Of a stretch of 64,000 nt of DNA, positions 1-9,533 are shown one piece after another. Numbering within the stretch: the first letter of the stretch is position 1; every line of letters begins with the position of its first letter. Under the pieces are notes generated by a model. The model did no database searches. It was not told the origin of the DNA and saw nothing but the letters and a program-made list of their open reading frames with translations. The DNA is from Rhodoferax sp. GTDB taxonomy: Bacteria; Pseudomonadota; Gammaproteobacteria; Burkholderiales; Burkholderiaceae_C. The DNA lies in assembly GCF_028689295.1 (NCBI RefSeq), contig NZ_JAQTWL010000006.1:62001-126000 (forward strand). The letters run 5' to 3'. Position numbers and translations under genes: made by a program.

Positions 1-119
1 CGGTCACCGTTACCCGCTACGTGTGTGAGCGCTGCGCCGCGGTCTGGGATTATGAAAACGACAAGACCAACCCGCACGCAGGCTGGTCGCTGGTGGGCCA
101 ACTGGACGCCGCCAGCTGA
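1..119 (+). CDS. 3' end of an unidentified protein with a CxxC motif (partial)
   Basis: The frame that starts at base 3 is open from the window edge to a TGA at 117-119 and gives about 38 residues. They include CERC followed by AAVWDYEND and a short tail ending GQLDAAS. The CxxC pair could be half of a metal-binding knuckle, but the rest of the gene lies outside the window and I do not recognise the family. The following transporter gene starts 10 bases after this stop, so the two may be co-transcribed. Confidence 0.45.
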   Translation, partial: VTVTRYVCERCAAVWDYENDKTNPHAGWSLVGQLDAAS

Positions 120-129
120 CAGTGCGGCC

Positions 130-1074
130 GTGAACACCCGCCTGGACCTCGACGCCAAAGCCATCACCCTGATGGCGTTGCTGTGCGCCGTTTGGGGCAT
201 GCAGCAAGTGGTGCTCAAAGCCACCGCCGACGACATTGCGCCCATCATGCAAATTGCGCTGCGCTCGGGCGTGGCTGCGGTGCTGGTGGGGCTGGTGATG
301 GCATGGCGTGGCGAGCGCATGAGCCTGCGCGACGGCACGCTGCGCCCCGGCATGCTGGTGGGCCTGCTCTTCGGGCTGGAGTTTTTGCTGGTGGCCGAGG
401 GTTTGCGCCACACCACGGCCTCGCACATGGTGGTGTTTTTGTACACCGCGCCCATGTTTGCCGCGCTGGGCCTGGCCTGGAAACTGCCCGCCGAGCGGCT
501 GGGCCGCGTGCAATGGCTGGGCATTGTGCTGGCTTTTGGCGGCCTGGCGATGGCCTTTCTGGGGCGCGGCACAGCAGCGGCCAGCGCGCTGCCGGGCCAG
601 GTGCTGTGGGGTGACTTTTTGGGCCTGCTGGGCGGTGCGGCCTGGGCTGCCACCACCGTGGTGGTGCGCTGCTCCAGCCTGTCCAATGCGCCGGCCACGC
701 AGACCCTGCTGTACCAGCTCATCGGCGCCTTTGTACTGCTGCTGGCCGGGGCTTGTCTGACCGGTCAGGCGCGCTTCAACCCCACGCCTGCGGTCTGGGC
801 GAGCCTGGCGTTTCACTCGCTGGTGGTGTCGTTTGCCAGCTTTCTGGTGTGGTTCTGGCTGCTGCGCAAGTACCTGGCCTCGCGCCTGGGCGTGTTTTCA
901 TTCCTCACGCCGCTGTTTGGCATTGTTTTTGGCGCCTGGCTGCTGTCGGAGCCGATCGAGGCGAGCTTTTTGCTCGGCGCCATTCCGGTGCTCATTGGCA
1001 TCGTGCTGGTGAGCGGGGGTGGCTGGCTGGTGCGTTATCACGGCTTCAGCAACTCAAATGCCCCCAAGCTCTGA
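130..1074 (+). CDS. EamA/DMT-superfamily inner-membrane transporter
   Basis: A 314-residue membrane protein made of about ten hydrophobic segments arranged as two EamA halves. The first half begins near 'LMALLCAVWGMQQVVLK' and the second near 'LLGGAAWAATTVVVR', as is usual for drug/metabolite transporters. The substrate cannot be told from sequence. The GTG at 130 is the preferred start because the hydrophobic N-terminus follows directly. The reading frame extends upstream to base 25, but that part belongs to the preceding gene in another frame. Its 3' end overlaps the convergent alkC gene by 37 bases. Confidence 0.85.
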   Translation: MNTRLDLDAKAITLMALLCAVWGMQQVVLKATADDIAPIMQIALRSGVAAVLVGLVMAWRGERMSLRDGTLRPGMLVGLLFGLEFLLVAEGLRHTTASHMVVFLYTAPMFAALGLAWKLPAERLGRVQWLGIVLAFGGLAMAFLGRGTAAASALPGQVLWGDFLGLLGGAAWAATTVVVRCSSLSNAPATQTLLYQLIGAFVLLLAGACLTGQARFNPTPAVWASLAFHSLVVSFASFLVWFWLLRKYLASRLGVFSFLTPLFGIVFGAWLLSEPIEASFLLGAIPVLIGIVLVSGGGWLVRYHGFSNSNAPKL

Positions 1075-2153
1075 GTCACACCGTTCAGGATCACCTCCAC
1101 CCGGTGAACCCCTGGGTAATGTTTGCGGGTAGTCAATTCGGCCAGTGACAGCGTCTTGGCCAGAGCTGCGGTTTGGCCGGGTGCCAGTTCCAGGGTTTTG
1201 AGCTTGAACACCTTGGCGCTGGCCTGGCCGCTGGCCTTGATGTAATGCACCGCCAGGTCCACCAGCACACGCTGCCCGTGGCTGTGGGTGCTGGTGAGCG
1301 TGAACCCGATGCGCACCGAGCCCCCCATCACCGCCCTGGCCGGAGTCATCTGGATGTGGCCCACCGCCACCTGCGCCTTGTTGCCAAAACCCAGCACCTT
1401 GAGCGCGGCGCGCTCCCCGCGTTTGACGGCCGAGCGCAGCGCATGGCCAACGATCCAGGCGCGCCCGGCGGGGGCATTTTTCAGCCAGGCCTGGGCCGTG
1501 CTGGCCAGCACCGCCGGGTGGTCCTTGCCGATGTCGTTGAGGTTGTTGGCCACCGAGCGCCGCACGTACAGCTCGGGGTCGTCCTTGAGCAGTTCCAGCA
1601 ACGCCAGCACCGGTGCCGGGTCGGCCTGAAACTGGCGCAGGCGAGGCGCCCACGGCAGCCGGGGGCGTGTGCCTTCCGAGACCAGGCGGCGCACATGCGG
1701 ACTCGGGTCAGCCGTCCAGGCTTCGAGCTGTTGCAGCGTGGCGTCAGGGTACTGCTCAAGGAAAGGGCGGATGCTGAACTCGGCGGTGAAGCGCTGCGTC
1801 AAGGCATGCTGCGCGCGCATTGACATCTCAAAATGCGCCAGACCATATTGCGCCACAAACATCGTGTGCGGCAGGTACAAAAACGAGGCCAGGCTCAGGT
1901 TGGGGTCCCGGCCATGGGGCTGGTCGAGCGAGTCGAGCAGGATCGCCATCGCCCGCGGATAGTCGTCCGGCAAATGGCGGCGCAAGGCCTGGGCGATCTT
2001 TTTGCCGCGCGGCATCAGTTCAAGTGCTTCATAGCCGTCGAGCGCATCACCCACAAAGCGCTCGCAGTTGAAAGCCGGATGCACCTTTGAGATCATCGCG
2101 GCAATGGCGCGCGGCACGTCGGCACCGTATTGGTTTTTGAGCGGTTCAGCCAT
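1038..2153 (-). CDS. alkC: AlkC/AlkD-family DNA alkylation repair protein (HEAT-repeat DNA glycosylase)
   Basis: 371 residues beginning MAEPLKNQYG. The N-terminal two thirds are helical HEAT-like repeats, for example 'DPSPHVRRLVSEGTRPRLPW' and 'DDPELYVRRSVANNLNDI', which is the signature of AlkC/AlkD glycosylases that excise alkylated bases without base flipping. The last 100 residues are beta-rich ('GSVRIGFTLTSTHSHGQ...VDLAVHYIKASG') and fit the Ig-like C-terminal domain known in a subset of AlkC proteins. The start at 2153 overlaps the rarD stop as TGATG, suggesting translational coupling. An in-frame ATG 48 bases upstream lies inside rarD and is less likely. Confidence 0.8.
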   Translation of the reverse strand: MAEPLKNQYGADVPRAIAAMISKVHPAFNCERFVGDALDGYEALELMPRGKKIAQALRRHLPDDYPRAMAILLDSLDQPHGRDPNLSLASFLYLPHTMFVAQYGLAHFEMSMRAQHALTQRFTAEFSIRPFLEQYPDATLQQLEAWTADPSPHVRRLVSEGTRPRLPWAPRLRQFQADPAPVLALLELLKDDPELYVRRSVANNLNDIGKDHPAVLASTAQAWLKNAPAGRAWIVGHALRSAVKRGERAALKVLGFGNKAQVAVGHIQMTPARAVMGGSVRIGFTLTSTHSHGQRVLVDLAVHYIKASGQASAKVFKLKTLELAPGQTAALAKTLSLAELTTRKHYPGVHRVEVILNGVTQSLGAFELLKP

Positions 2154-3049
2154 CAGCTCACGATGACCGGTTGTTTTGCCGACTGCTTGCGGCTGTTCCA
2201 CAGGCTGTCCAGGCTGTAGACCACCAGCGCCAGCCAGATCAGATAAAAACCGATGGCGCGCGCGGGGTCAAAGGCTTCGCCGTACAGCCAGACACCCAGC
2301 AGCATCTGCAGGCTGGGCGAAATGTATTGCAGGATGCCCAGAGTGGCCATGGGAATGCGTCGTGCGCCGGCGGCAAACAGCAGCAGGGGAATCGCAGTCA
2401 GCGGTCCGGCCAGCAACAGCCAACCCAGGGTGGGCGCGTCGCCCTGCACCAGCGCACCTTGGCCATGCCAGGCCCACCACAGCAGCAGCCCCAGGGCAAA
2501 CGGTGCCAGCAGCAAGGTTTCGAGCGTCAGGCCTTCAAGCGCGCCCAGCGCTGCCACCTTGCGCAGCAGGCCGTAGATGCCGAACGTGAACGCCAGCACC
2601 AGCGCCACCCAGGGCAGCCGTCCGGCCTGCACCGTGAGCCACAGCACCCCGGCGCCAGCCACCGCCACCGCCAGCCACTGCACAGGGCGTGGACGCTCAT
2701 GCAAAAACGCAAACCCAAAGGCCACGTTGACCAGTGGCAGGATGAAGTAGCCCAGGCTGGCATCGACCACATGGGCGTTCTGAATCGCCCACACATACAC
2801 CGACCAATTCGCAGACAGCAGCAGGGCCGACACCGCAAACGCCGCCATCACCCGCGGCTGGCTGGCTACACCGCGCAACCAGGCCCAGCGCCGGAGAACG
2901 GCCAGCACACACAGCAGAAACACCAGCGACCACAACATGCGGTGCAGCACCACCTCGAACGCATTGACGTTACCAAGCTGTTTGAAAAAAATCGGGAACA
3001 AACCCCAGGCGGTGTAGGCCAGGGCAGCATAAAGCACACCAGAATTCAT
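2153..3049 (-). CDS. rarD: RarD-type EamA-family transporter
   Basis: 298 residues with about ten transmembrane helices. The N-terminus 'YAALAYTAWGLFPIFFKQL' and the segment 'HRMLWSLVFLLCVL' match the RarD branch of the DMT superfamily. E. coli RarD was named for a chloramphenicol-sensitivity phenotype and its true substrate is unknown. The gene is translationally coupled to alkC downstream (TGATG overlap). It is divergent from the RIO kinase gene, with 133 bases between them for both promoters. Confidence 0.85.
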   Translation of the reverse strand: MNSGVLYAALAYTAWGLFPIFFKQLGNVNAFEVVLHRMLWSLVFLLCVLAVLRRWAWLRGVASQPRVMAAFAVSALLLSANWSVYVWAIQNAHVVDASLGYFILPLVNVAFGFAFLHERPRPVQWLAVAVAGAGVLWLTVQAGRLPWVALVLAFTFGIYGLLRKVAALGALEGLTLETLLLAPFALGLLLWWAWHGQGALVQGDAPTLGWLLLAGPLTAIPLLLFAAGARRIPMATLGILQYISPSLQMLLGVWLYGEAFDPARAIGFYLIWLALVVYSLDSLWNSRKQSAKQPVIVS

Positions 3050-3182
3050 GGCTGTAAAAGACTCAGGGGATTGGGTTCTGTGGGGTGCGACAAGGTACAG
3101 AGTCTAGAGCCAAGGCCATGGCCAGCATCGTGGCATTGCCGGCGCGCGACAATCCGGTAAAAACCCAAAGCAAAACCCCTCA

Positions 3183-4064
3183 ATGAAACCACCTCCCAGA
3201 CTGCAATCCCTCATCGAAGAGGGCCTGATCGACAGCGTGGTGCGCCAGCTCATGAGCGGCAAGGAGGCCATGGTGTTTGTGGTGCGCTGCGGCGACGAGG
3301 TCCGCTGCGCCAAGATCTACAAGGAAGCCACCCACCGCAGCTTTCGCCAGGCGGTGGACTACACCGAAAACCGCAAGGTCAAAAACTCGCGCTCGGCCCG
3401 TGCCATGGCCAAGGGCAGCAGGTTTGGCCGGCAGGAGCAGGAAGCCGCCTGGCAAAGCGCCGAGGTCGATGCGCTCTACCGACTGGCCGCCGCGGGTGTG
3501 CGCGTGCCGCAGCCCTACAACTTCTGCGACGGCGTGCTGCTGATGGAACTGGTGACCGATGCCAATGGCGACGCGGCACCGCGCCTGAACGATGTGGACT
3601 TCACGCCCGAACAGGCGCACAAGCACCACGCCACGCTGATCAAAGAGGTGGTGCGCATGCTGTGCGCCGGTGTGGTGCACGGCGATTTGTCGGAGTTCAA
3701 CATTTTGCTGGCGCACACACCGGGAGCCGATGGTGCCGATGGCGTGGACGAGCCCGTCATCATCGATCTGCCGCAGGCGGTGGACGCCGCCGGCAACAAC
3801 CACGCTCAGCGAATGCTGCTGCGCGACGTGGCCAACCTGCGCGACTTCTTCGGCCAGTTTGCGCCTGAGCTGCTGGCCACCGACTTTGGCCCCGAAATGT
3901 GGCACCTGTACCAGGCAGGTTTGCTGTCCAACGAGTCGGTGCTGACCGGCCGCTTCGAGCGCGCGCAGGCCAGCGTCGACATGCAGGCGGTTCTGCGCGA
4001 GATCGACGACGCCCGCGCGGAAGACGCGGCGCGCAGGCTGCGCATGCAGTCGGCGCTAACATAG
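3183..4064 (+). CDS. RIO-family atypical serine protein kinase
   Basis: 293 residues with the RIO kinase motif set: a nucleotide-binding loop 'SGKEAMVFVVRCGD', the RIO-typical 'AKIYKEATHRSFRQ', the catalytic loop 'VHGDLSEFNILL' and the metal-binding 'IIDLPQAVD' in place of DFG. Bacterial proteins of this group are cytoplasmic kinases or ATPases of uncertain substrate. The C-terminal 70 residues ('LLSNESVLTGRFERAQASVDM...') form a helical extension. It stands alone; the GST gene starts 24 bases downstream and may be co-transcribed. Confidence 0.85.
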   Translation: MKPPPRLQSLIEEGLIDSVVRQLMSGKEAMVFVVRCGDEVRCAKIYKEATHRSFRQAVDYTENRKVKNSRSARAMAKGSRFGRQEQEAAWQSAEVDALYRLAAAGVRVPQPYNFCDGVLLMELVTDANGDAAPRLNDVDFTPEQAHKHHATLIKEVVRMLCAGVVHGDLSEFNILLAHTPGADGADGVDEPVIIDLPQAVDAAGNNHAQRMLLRDVANLRDFFGQFAPELLATDFGPEMWHLYQAGLLSNESVLTGRFERAQASVDMQAVLREIDDARAEDAARRLRMQSALT

Positions 4065-4088
4065 TCCGCACTGATCCCAAGGAGCCCC

Positions 4089-4802
4089 ATGACCGACCTC
4101 TCTGCCTTTTCCATCACCCGCAAATGGCCCGCCCGGCACCCGGACCGGCTGCAGCTTTACTCACTGCCCACACCCAACGGGGTCAAGGTGTCGATCCTGC
4201 TGGAAGAATGCGGCCTGCCCTATGAGGCGCATCTGGTCAATTTCGAGACCAGTGACCAACTCTCGCCCGAATTTATCGCCACTTTTCCCAACAACAAGAT
4301 ACCGGCCATCCTCGACCCCAACGGCCCGGGCGGCCAGCCGCTGGCACTGTTCGAGTCCGGTGCGATCCTGCTGTATCTGGCAGAAAAGTCCAGGCAATTC
4401 CTGCCGCTTGACGCCGCCGCGCGCTACCAGACGATCCAGTGGCTGATGTTCCAGATGGGCGGCATTGGCCCGATGTTTGGCCAACTGGGCTTCTTCACGA
4501 TTTTTGCCGGCAAGGACTTCGAGGACAAACGCCCGCGCGACCGCTACGCGCTTGAGTCCAGACGCCTGCTGGGCGTGCTGAACCAGCGCCTGGAACACCG
4601 CGCCTGGGTCATGGGTGATGACTACACCATTGCCGACATCGCCATCTTTCCGTGGGTGCGCAACCTGATCGAGCGCTACCACGCCGGGGATCTGGTGGGC
4701 ATGCACGACTTTGCCCATGTGACGCGGGCGCTGGCGGCGTTTGTGGCGCGGCCCGCCGTGCAGCGCGGGCTGCTGGTGCCGCAGCGCCCCCCTGGTTCAT
4801 GA
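4089..4802 (+). CDS. Glutathione S-transferase, Nu-class/YghU-YfcG-like
   Basis: 237 residues with an N-terminal thioredoxin-fold GST domain ('LYSLPTPNGVKVSILLEECG', then 'FPNNKIPAILDPNG' and 'LFESGAILLYLAEKS') and a helical C-terminal domain ('WVMGDDYTIADIAIFPWV'). The TPNG(V/R)KV motif is typical of the YfcG/YghU group. These enzymes act as glutathione-dependent disulfide-bond reductases with little classical transferase activity. A purine-rich 'aaggag' lies just upstream of the ATG. The stop overlaps the murU start (ATGA). Confidence 0.88.
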   Translation: MTDLSAFSITRKWPARHPDRLQLYSLPTPNGVKVSILLEECGLPYEAHLVNFETSDQLSPEFIATFPNNKIPAILDPNGPGGQPLALFESGAILLYLAEKSRQFLPLDAAARYQTIQWLMFQMGGIGPMFGQLGFFTIFAGKDFEDKRPRDRYALESRRLLGVLNQRLEHRAWVMGDDYTIADIAIFPWVRNLIERYHAGDLVGMHDFAHVTRALAAFVARPAVQRGLLVPQRPPGS

Positions 4803-5575
4803 ACACCTTGGCGCCCCTGAGCCCGGCCCGCGCCATGCTGTTGGCTGCGGGCCGGGGCGAGCGCATGCGCCCGCTCACCGACACCTGCCCCAAGCCGCTA
4901 CTGGCGGTGCAGGGCAAGCCGCTGATGCAGTGGCATCTGGAAGCACTGGAGCGCGGTGGCTGCCGGCAAGTGGTGGTGAATACCGACTGGCTGGGGGAAC
5001 AGATCGTTGCGCAATTCGGCGGTCCATTTGGGCCTGAAGCTGCGTCTGATCAACCTGACCTGGCCCTGCGCTACTCGCACGAAGGGCGCGACTTTGGCGG
5101 CGCGCTGGAAACCGCCGGCGGCATCGTGCGCGCGCTGCCACTGCTGGGTGAGGTGTTCTGGGTGCTGGCGGCCGATGTGTTCACGCCCGGCTTTGAATTC
5201 AGTCAGGCGGCAATTGATCGATTTATTGCCAGCGGCCTGTTGGCCCATTTGTGGCTGGTGCCCAACCCGGCGCACAATCCGGCTGGCGACTTTGGCCTGC
5301 AAGCTGCAGCGGATGGCGCTCTGGCGCTGGCGCTGAATTTGAGCAATGGCGACCCGCGCCCGCGCCACACCTTTTCCACCATCGGCCTGTACCGCCGCAC
5401 CCTGTTCGAGCCGCCTTGGTGCGACATCGCTACAGGCAATCCGCAAGGCCTCAAAGCCCCGCTGGCGCCGCTGTTGCGCCGCGCCATGGACCAGGGCCGG
5501 GTGTCAGCCGAGCTGTACACCGGCCCCTGGACCGATGTCGGCACACCGCAACGGCTGGCAGAACTCAATGTCTAA
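4799..5575 (+). CDS. murU: N-acetylmuramate alpha-1-phosphate uridylyltransferase
   Basis: 258-residue nucleotidyltransferase of the MurU/GCD1 type. The pyrophosphorylase signature 'AAGRGERMRPLT...CPKPLL' is at the N-terminus. It is followed by 'VNTDWLGEQI', the sugar-contacting 'ALETAGGIVRAL', 'VLAADVFT' and the late 'GPWTDVGTPQRLAEL'. MurU makes UDP-MurNAc from MurNAc-1-phosphate in cell-wall recycling, bypassing MurA. Its partner kinase AmgK is encoded at 17300-18379, not beside it as in pseudomonads. The start at 4799 overlaps the GST stop as ATGA; longer upstream reading in this frame is inside the GST gene. Confidence 0.85.
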   Translation: MNTLAPLSPARAMLLAAGRGERMRPLTDTCPKPLLAVQGKPLMQWHLEALERGGCRQVVVNTDWLGEQIVAQFGGPFGPEAASDQPDLALRYSHEGRDFGGALETAGGIVRALPLLGEVFWVLAADVFTPGFEFSQAAIDRFIASGLLAHLWLVPNPAHNPAGDFGLQAAADGALALALNLSNGDPRPRHTFSTIGLYRRTLFEPPWCDIATGNPQGLKAPLAPLLRRAMDQGRVSAELYTGPWTDVGTPQRLAELNV

Positions 5576-5597
5576 TCTCACCCATCAAGAAATCGCC

Positions 5598-6986
5598 ATG
5601 AACACTAACGCCATTTACGCCCAGCGCCGCGCCCGGCTTGCCCAACAAATTGGCGCAGGCGGCATTGCCATCCTGCCCACCGCACCCGAGCAGCAGCGCA
5701 ACCGCGACAGCGACTTTCCGTATCGCCCTGACAGCTATTTTTATTACCTGACCGGTTTTGCCGAGCCCAAGGCCTGGCTGGTGGTGACGGGCGACGGCAA
5801 ATCCACGCTGTTTTGCCAGCCCAAGGACATGGAGCGCGAAATTTGGGACGGTTACCGGCTTGGGCCGACCGACGCGCCAGCGCAACTGGGGTTGGAGGCG
5901 GCTTATTCCGTGGCCGAACTCGATGCCAAACTGCCCGCCCTGATCGACGGCCGCGATGCCGTGTGGTTCCCGTTTGCCACCCACAAGGGGCTGGAGACGC
6001 GCTTCGACGGCTGGCTGGGCGCCCTGCGCGCCCGCGTGCGCTACGGCGCGTTGTGTCCGAAAACGCAGCACGACCTGTGCGGCGTGCTCGACGAGATGCG
6101 GCTGGTCAAGGATGCCCATGAGCAAGCCACCATGCTGCGCGCCGGACAAATCAGTGGCGCCGCCCACATCCGCGCCATGCAGCTCAGCGCCAACATGCTG
6201 CGCACCGGCCAGGAGGTGCGCGAATACCACCTGGAGGCCGAACTGCTGCACGAATTCAGACGCCACGGCGCGCAATCCCCCGCCTACGGCTCGATCGTGG
6301 CGGCCGGTGCCAACGCCTGCGTGTTGCACTACCGCGCCGACCGCGGCCTGGTCAAGGGCGGCGAGCTGGTGCTGATCGATGCCGCCTGCGAGCTGGACGG
6401 TTATGCCTCGGACATCACCCGCACCTTTCCAGCCAATGGCGTCTTTACCGGGCCGCAGCGCGCGCTGTATGAGCTGGTGCTGGCCTCTCAGGAGGCGGCA
6501 ATAGCCGCCACCAAAGCCGGTGCGCGCTTTACCGACCCGCACGACGCGGCGGTCAAGGTGCTGGCGCAAGGCATGCTCGATGTGGGCTTGCTCGACAAAA
6601 ACAAGGTCGGCAGCCTGGACGACGTGATCGAGAAACGCGCCTACTTTCAGTTTTACATGCACCGCACCGGCCACTGGATCGGCATGGACGTGCACGACTG
6701 CGGCGACTACACCGAACCTGGCGAAATTGGCCAGGTGACCACACGCAAGGATGCGCTCACCGGCGACACCATCAAAGACCGCCCGGCGCGCATTTTGCGA
6801 GCCGGCATGGCGCTGACCATCGAGCCCGGCCTCTACGTGCGCCCGGCAGACGGGGTGCCCGAGCACTTTCACCACATCGGCATCCGCATTGAAGACGATG
6901 CCATCGTTTCTGAGGGCGGCTGCACGCTGCTGACCCGCGACGTGCCGGTAGGCGTGGCTGACATTGAGGCGTTGATGCGCGCCTGA
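5598..6986 (+). CDS. pepP: Xaa-Pro aminopeptidase (aminopeptidase P)
   Basis: 462 residues, close to the usual length of about 440. It has an N-terminal creatinase-like domain ('PEQQRNRDSDFPYRPDSYFYYLTGF') and a C-terminal pita-bread metallopeptidase domain. The di-metal ligands are visible: Asp in 'VLIDAACELDGYASDITRTFP' (two Asp), His in 'HRTGHWIGMDVHD', Glu in 'LTIEPGLYV' and Glu in 'IGIRIEDD'. It removes N-terminal residues preceding proline in the cytoplasm. An alternative start at 5568, overlapping murU, adds ten residues; 5598 fits the family better. It is likely co-transcribed with murU. Confidence 0.9.
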   Translation: MNTNAIYAQRRARLAQQIGAGGIAILPTAPEQQRNRDSDFPYRPDSYFYYLTGFAEPKAWLVVTGDGKSTLFCQPKDMEREIWDGYRLGPTDAPAQLGLEAAYSVAELDAKLPALIDGRDAVWFPFATHKGLETRFDGWLGALRARVRYGALCPKTQHDLCGVLDEMRLVKDAHEQATMLRAGQISGAAHIRAMQLSANMLRTGQEVREYHLEAELLHEFRRHGAQSPAYGSIVAAGANACVLHYRADRGLVKGGELVLIDAACELDGYASDITRTFPANGVFTGPQRALYELVLASQEAAIAATKAGARFTDPHDAAVKVLAQGMLDVGLLDKNKVGSLDDVIEKRAYFQFYMHRTGHWIGMDVHDCGDYTEPGEIGQVTTRKDALTGDTIKDRPARILRAGMALTIEPGLYVRPADGVPEHFHHIGIRIEDDAIVSEGGCTLLTRDVPVGVADIEALMRA

Positions 6987-7020
6987 GAGCGCATCCACAA
7001 TTTTCCCCACCCCGTTCAAC

Positions 7021-8328
7021 ATGTCAGGCCCTATGTCATTTCAAACCCTGTACCAAAGCAAACGCTGCTCCCCGGACGATGCCCTGGCTCAATTGCGCAA
7101 CGGCGACTTCATCATCGTGCCCACCGGCGTTGGCGAGCCGCCGGCGCTGCTGACGGCCCTGTCGAAGCAGCACCGCCGCTTCCAGGACATCAAGGTGGCG
7201 CAGATTCTGGCGGTGCGCAAATTTGACTATTTCGACCCCGAGGCTGCGGACCATGTGCGACACATGGCCTTCTTTTTTGGTGCCGCGTCACGCAAGGGCG
7301 GGCAAAGCGGGGCGATCGATTTCATTCCCTGCAGTTTCTCCGACATCCCGGTCATGATCCAGCGCGGCCAGATCCCGGCCGATGTTGTTTTGACGATGGC
7401 CTCGCCGATGGACGAGAAGGGCTTTTTTTCGCTCAGCCTGGGGGCCGACTACACCATGGCAGCCGTGGCGAAGGCGCGCGCCGTCGTGCTCGAAGTCAAC
7501 CCGAACGTGCCGTTTGCCTACGGTAATTGCCACGTTCACATTTCCCAGGTGAGCGCCCTGGTGGAGAGCAGCGAGTCCGTGATGGAAGTCGGCTTGCCAA
7601 AAATTGGCCCGGTGCAACAAGCCATTGGCAAATACGTGGCCGACATGATCGACGATGGCTCGACCCTGCAGATTGGTTATGGCGGCATTCCCGACGCGGT
7701 GGTGATGCAACTGGCGGGCAAACACGACCTGGGCATCCACACCGAGATGATCGGCGACGGCATTCTGACCCTGATCGAAAGCGGCGCCATTACCAACCGC
7801 AAGAAGAACTACCTGCCCGGAAAAATGGTGGCCACCTTCGCGCTCGGCTCCAAAAAACTGTACCAGTTCATGGAACGCAACCCGGCGCTGGAGATGCATC
7901 CCGCAGACTTCACCAACGACCCCTACCTGGCAGCGCAAAACGACAAACTGGTGTCGATCAATGCCACGCTGCAGATCGATTTGCTGGGCCAGTGTGGCTC
8001 GGAAAGCCTGGGGCCGGTGCCTTACTCGGGCAGCGGTGGCCAGGTGGACTTTGTGCGCGCCGCCAACCGTTCGCGCGATGGCAAGTCCTTCATCGTGCTT
8101 CCCGCCACCGCCAAGGACGACGCTTTGACGCGCATCGTGCCCACCCTGACGCCGGGCACCCACGTCACGACCGGAAAAAATGACATCAACTACGTGGTCA
8201 CCGAATTCGGCGTGGCCCAGTTGCGCGGCAAATCAGCCAGGCAGCGCGCGCAGGAAATGATCGCCATTGCGCACCCGAATTTCCGCGCCGAACTCACCGA
8301 AGGCGCGCGCCGACTGAACCTGCTGTAA
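7021..8328 (+). CDS. Acetyl-CoA hydrolase/CoA-transferase family protein (4-hydroxybutyrate CoA-transferase-like)
   Basis: 435 residues matching the Cat1/Ach1 class of CoA-transferases. Recognisable blocks are 'GVGEPPALLTAL', 'LQIGYGGIPDAV', 'HTEMIGDGILTLIESGAITN', 'GSGGQVDFVRAA' and 'YVVTEFGVAQLRGKSARQRA'. The glutamate of HTEM (about residue 242) aligns in my judgement with the catalytic Glu that forms the glutamyl-CoA intermediate in this class. The enzyme moves CoA between short-chain acyl groups; the exact acid is not determined here. A second ATG at 7033 is equally possible as the start. It stands between pepP and metX without obvious pathway partners. Confidence 0.82.
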   Translation: MSGPMSFQTLYQSKRCSPDDALAQLRNGDFIIVPTGVGEPPALLTALSKQHRRFQDIKVAQILAVRKFDYFDPEAADHVRHMAFFFGAASRKGGQSGAIDFIPCSFSDIPVMIQRGQIPADVVLTMASPMDEKGFFSLSLGADYTMAAVAKARAVVLEVNPNVPFAYGNCHVHISQVSALVESSESVMEVGLPKIGPVQQAIGKYVADMIDDGSTLQIGYGGIPDAVVMQLAGKHDLGIHTEMIGDGILTLIESGAITNRKKNYLPGKMVATFALGSKKLYQFMERNPALEMHPADFTNDPYLAAQNDKLVSINATLQIDLLGQCGSESLGPVPYSGSGGQVDFVRAANRSRDGKSFIVLPATAKDDALTRIVPTLTPGTHVTTGKNDINYVVTEFGVAQLRGKSARQRAQEMIAIAHPNFRAELTEGARRLNLL

Positions 8329-8384
8329 CGGTCGGCCAAGGGGGATGGGCGCTTTATACTTGAAGCGAGTCCTGCCTTGAACCT

Positions 8385-9533
8385 ATGAACGTCACACCCC
8401 AGTCCATGCATTTTGCTGCCGCCTTGCCTTTGCAAAGCGGGGCCTCGATTCGGGACTACGACCTCAGCTTTGAGACCTACGGCACGCTCAACGCCGACAA
8501 ATCCAACGCCGTGCTGATCTGCCACGCGCTGAACGCCTCGCACCACGTGGCCGGCACCTACGCCGGCCAGGACAAGTCCGAAGGCTGGTGGCACAACATG
8601 ATCGGGCCGGGCAAGCCGCTCGACACCGAGCAGTTTTTTGTCATCGGCGTGAACAACCTGGGCTCGTGTTTTGGCTCGACCGGCCCGATGCACACCCACC
8701 CTGACACCGGACGCGTCTATGGCGCCGACTTTCCGGTGGTCACGGTCGAAGACTGGGTCAATGCGCAAGCCCTTTTGCTGGATGCGCTTGGCATCCAGAC
8801 ATTGGCCGCCGTCATGGGCGGCAGCCTGGGCGGCATGCAGGCGCTAAGCTGGGCGCTGCAGTACCCGGACCGGGTGCGACACGCGGTGGTGATTGCCAGC
8901 GCGCCCAACCTCACGGCAGAAAACATTGCCTTCAACGAAGTGGCCCGGCGCGCCATCCAGACCGACCCCGACTTTCATGGCGGCCATTTTTACGAGCATG
9001 GCACACTGCCCAAGCGCGGCCTGCGTATTGCCCGCATGATTGGCCACATCACCTACCTCAGCGACGACGTGATGAACGAGAAGTTCGGCCGCCAGCTCAT
9101 TGCCACCAGCCAGAGCGAGCAGGACCGCAATTTCTTTTACAGCACGCTGGAAGCCGAGTTCCAGATCGAGAGTTACCTGCGTTACCAGGGCGACAAGTTT
9201 GCCGAGTACTTTGACGCCAACACCTACCTGCTGATCACCCGCGCGCTCGACTACTTCGACCCGGCACGCCGCTTTAGCGGCAATTTAAGTCAGGCGCTGT
9301 CACGGGCCACTTCCAAATTCCTGCTGGTGAGCTTTACCACCGACTGGCGCTTTGCCCCCAAACGCAGCCGCGAAATCGTCAAGGCGCTGCTCGACAACAA
9401 GCGCGACGTCAGCTACGCCGAGATCAACGCGCCCCACGGGCATGACGCCTTTTTGCTCGACGATGCCCGCTACACGGGCGTCATCCGGTCTTACTTCAAC
9501 AACGTGGTCAAACCAGCGGGGGAGGCCGCATGA
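8385..9533 (+). CDS. metX: Homoserine O-acyltransferase MetX
   Basis: 382 residues, an alpha/beta-hydrolase-fold acyltransferase that activates homoserine for methionine synthesis. The N-terminal block 'YETYGTLN'-like ('[21 protein letters not shown]'), the nucleophile elbow 'GGSLGGMQ', and the C-terminal '[10 protein letters not shown]' with the catalytic His are all present. Many proteobacterial MetX proteins of this length have been shown to use succinyl-CoA rather than acetyl-CoA, so the acyl donor is left open. The gene overlaps metW by four bases (ATGA), the classic metX-metW pair. I see no SAM riboswitch in the short leader. Confidence 0.92.
   Translation: MNVTPQSMHFAAALPLQSGASIRDYDLSFETYGTLNADKSNAVLICHALNASHHVAGTYAGQDKSEGWWHNMIGPGKPLDTEQFFVIGVNNLGSCFGSTGPMHTHPDTGRVYGADFPVVTVEDWVNAQALLLDALGIQTLAAVMGGSLGGMQALSWALQYPDRVRHAVVIASAPNLTAENIAFNEVARRAIQTDPDFHGGHFYEHGTLPKRGLRIARMIGHITYLSDDVMNEKFGRQLIATSQSEQDRNFFYSTLEAEFQIESYLRYQGDKFAEYFDANTYLLITRALDYFDPARRFSGNLSQALSRATSKFLLVSFTTDWRFAPKRSREIVKALLDNKRDVSYAEINAPHGHDAFLLDDARYTGVIRSYFNNVVKPAGEAA

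Noticed and set aside
5565-7022. 485-codon minus-strand open frame opposite pepP
   Set aside because: Antisense shadow of pepP; no start signal and no recognisable domain.
8329-8384. SAM riboswitch before metX
   Set aside because: Only 56 bases separate metX from the preceding gene, with no conserved aptamer core.
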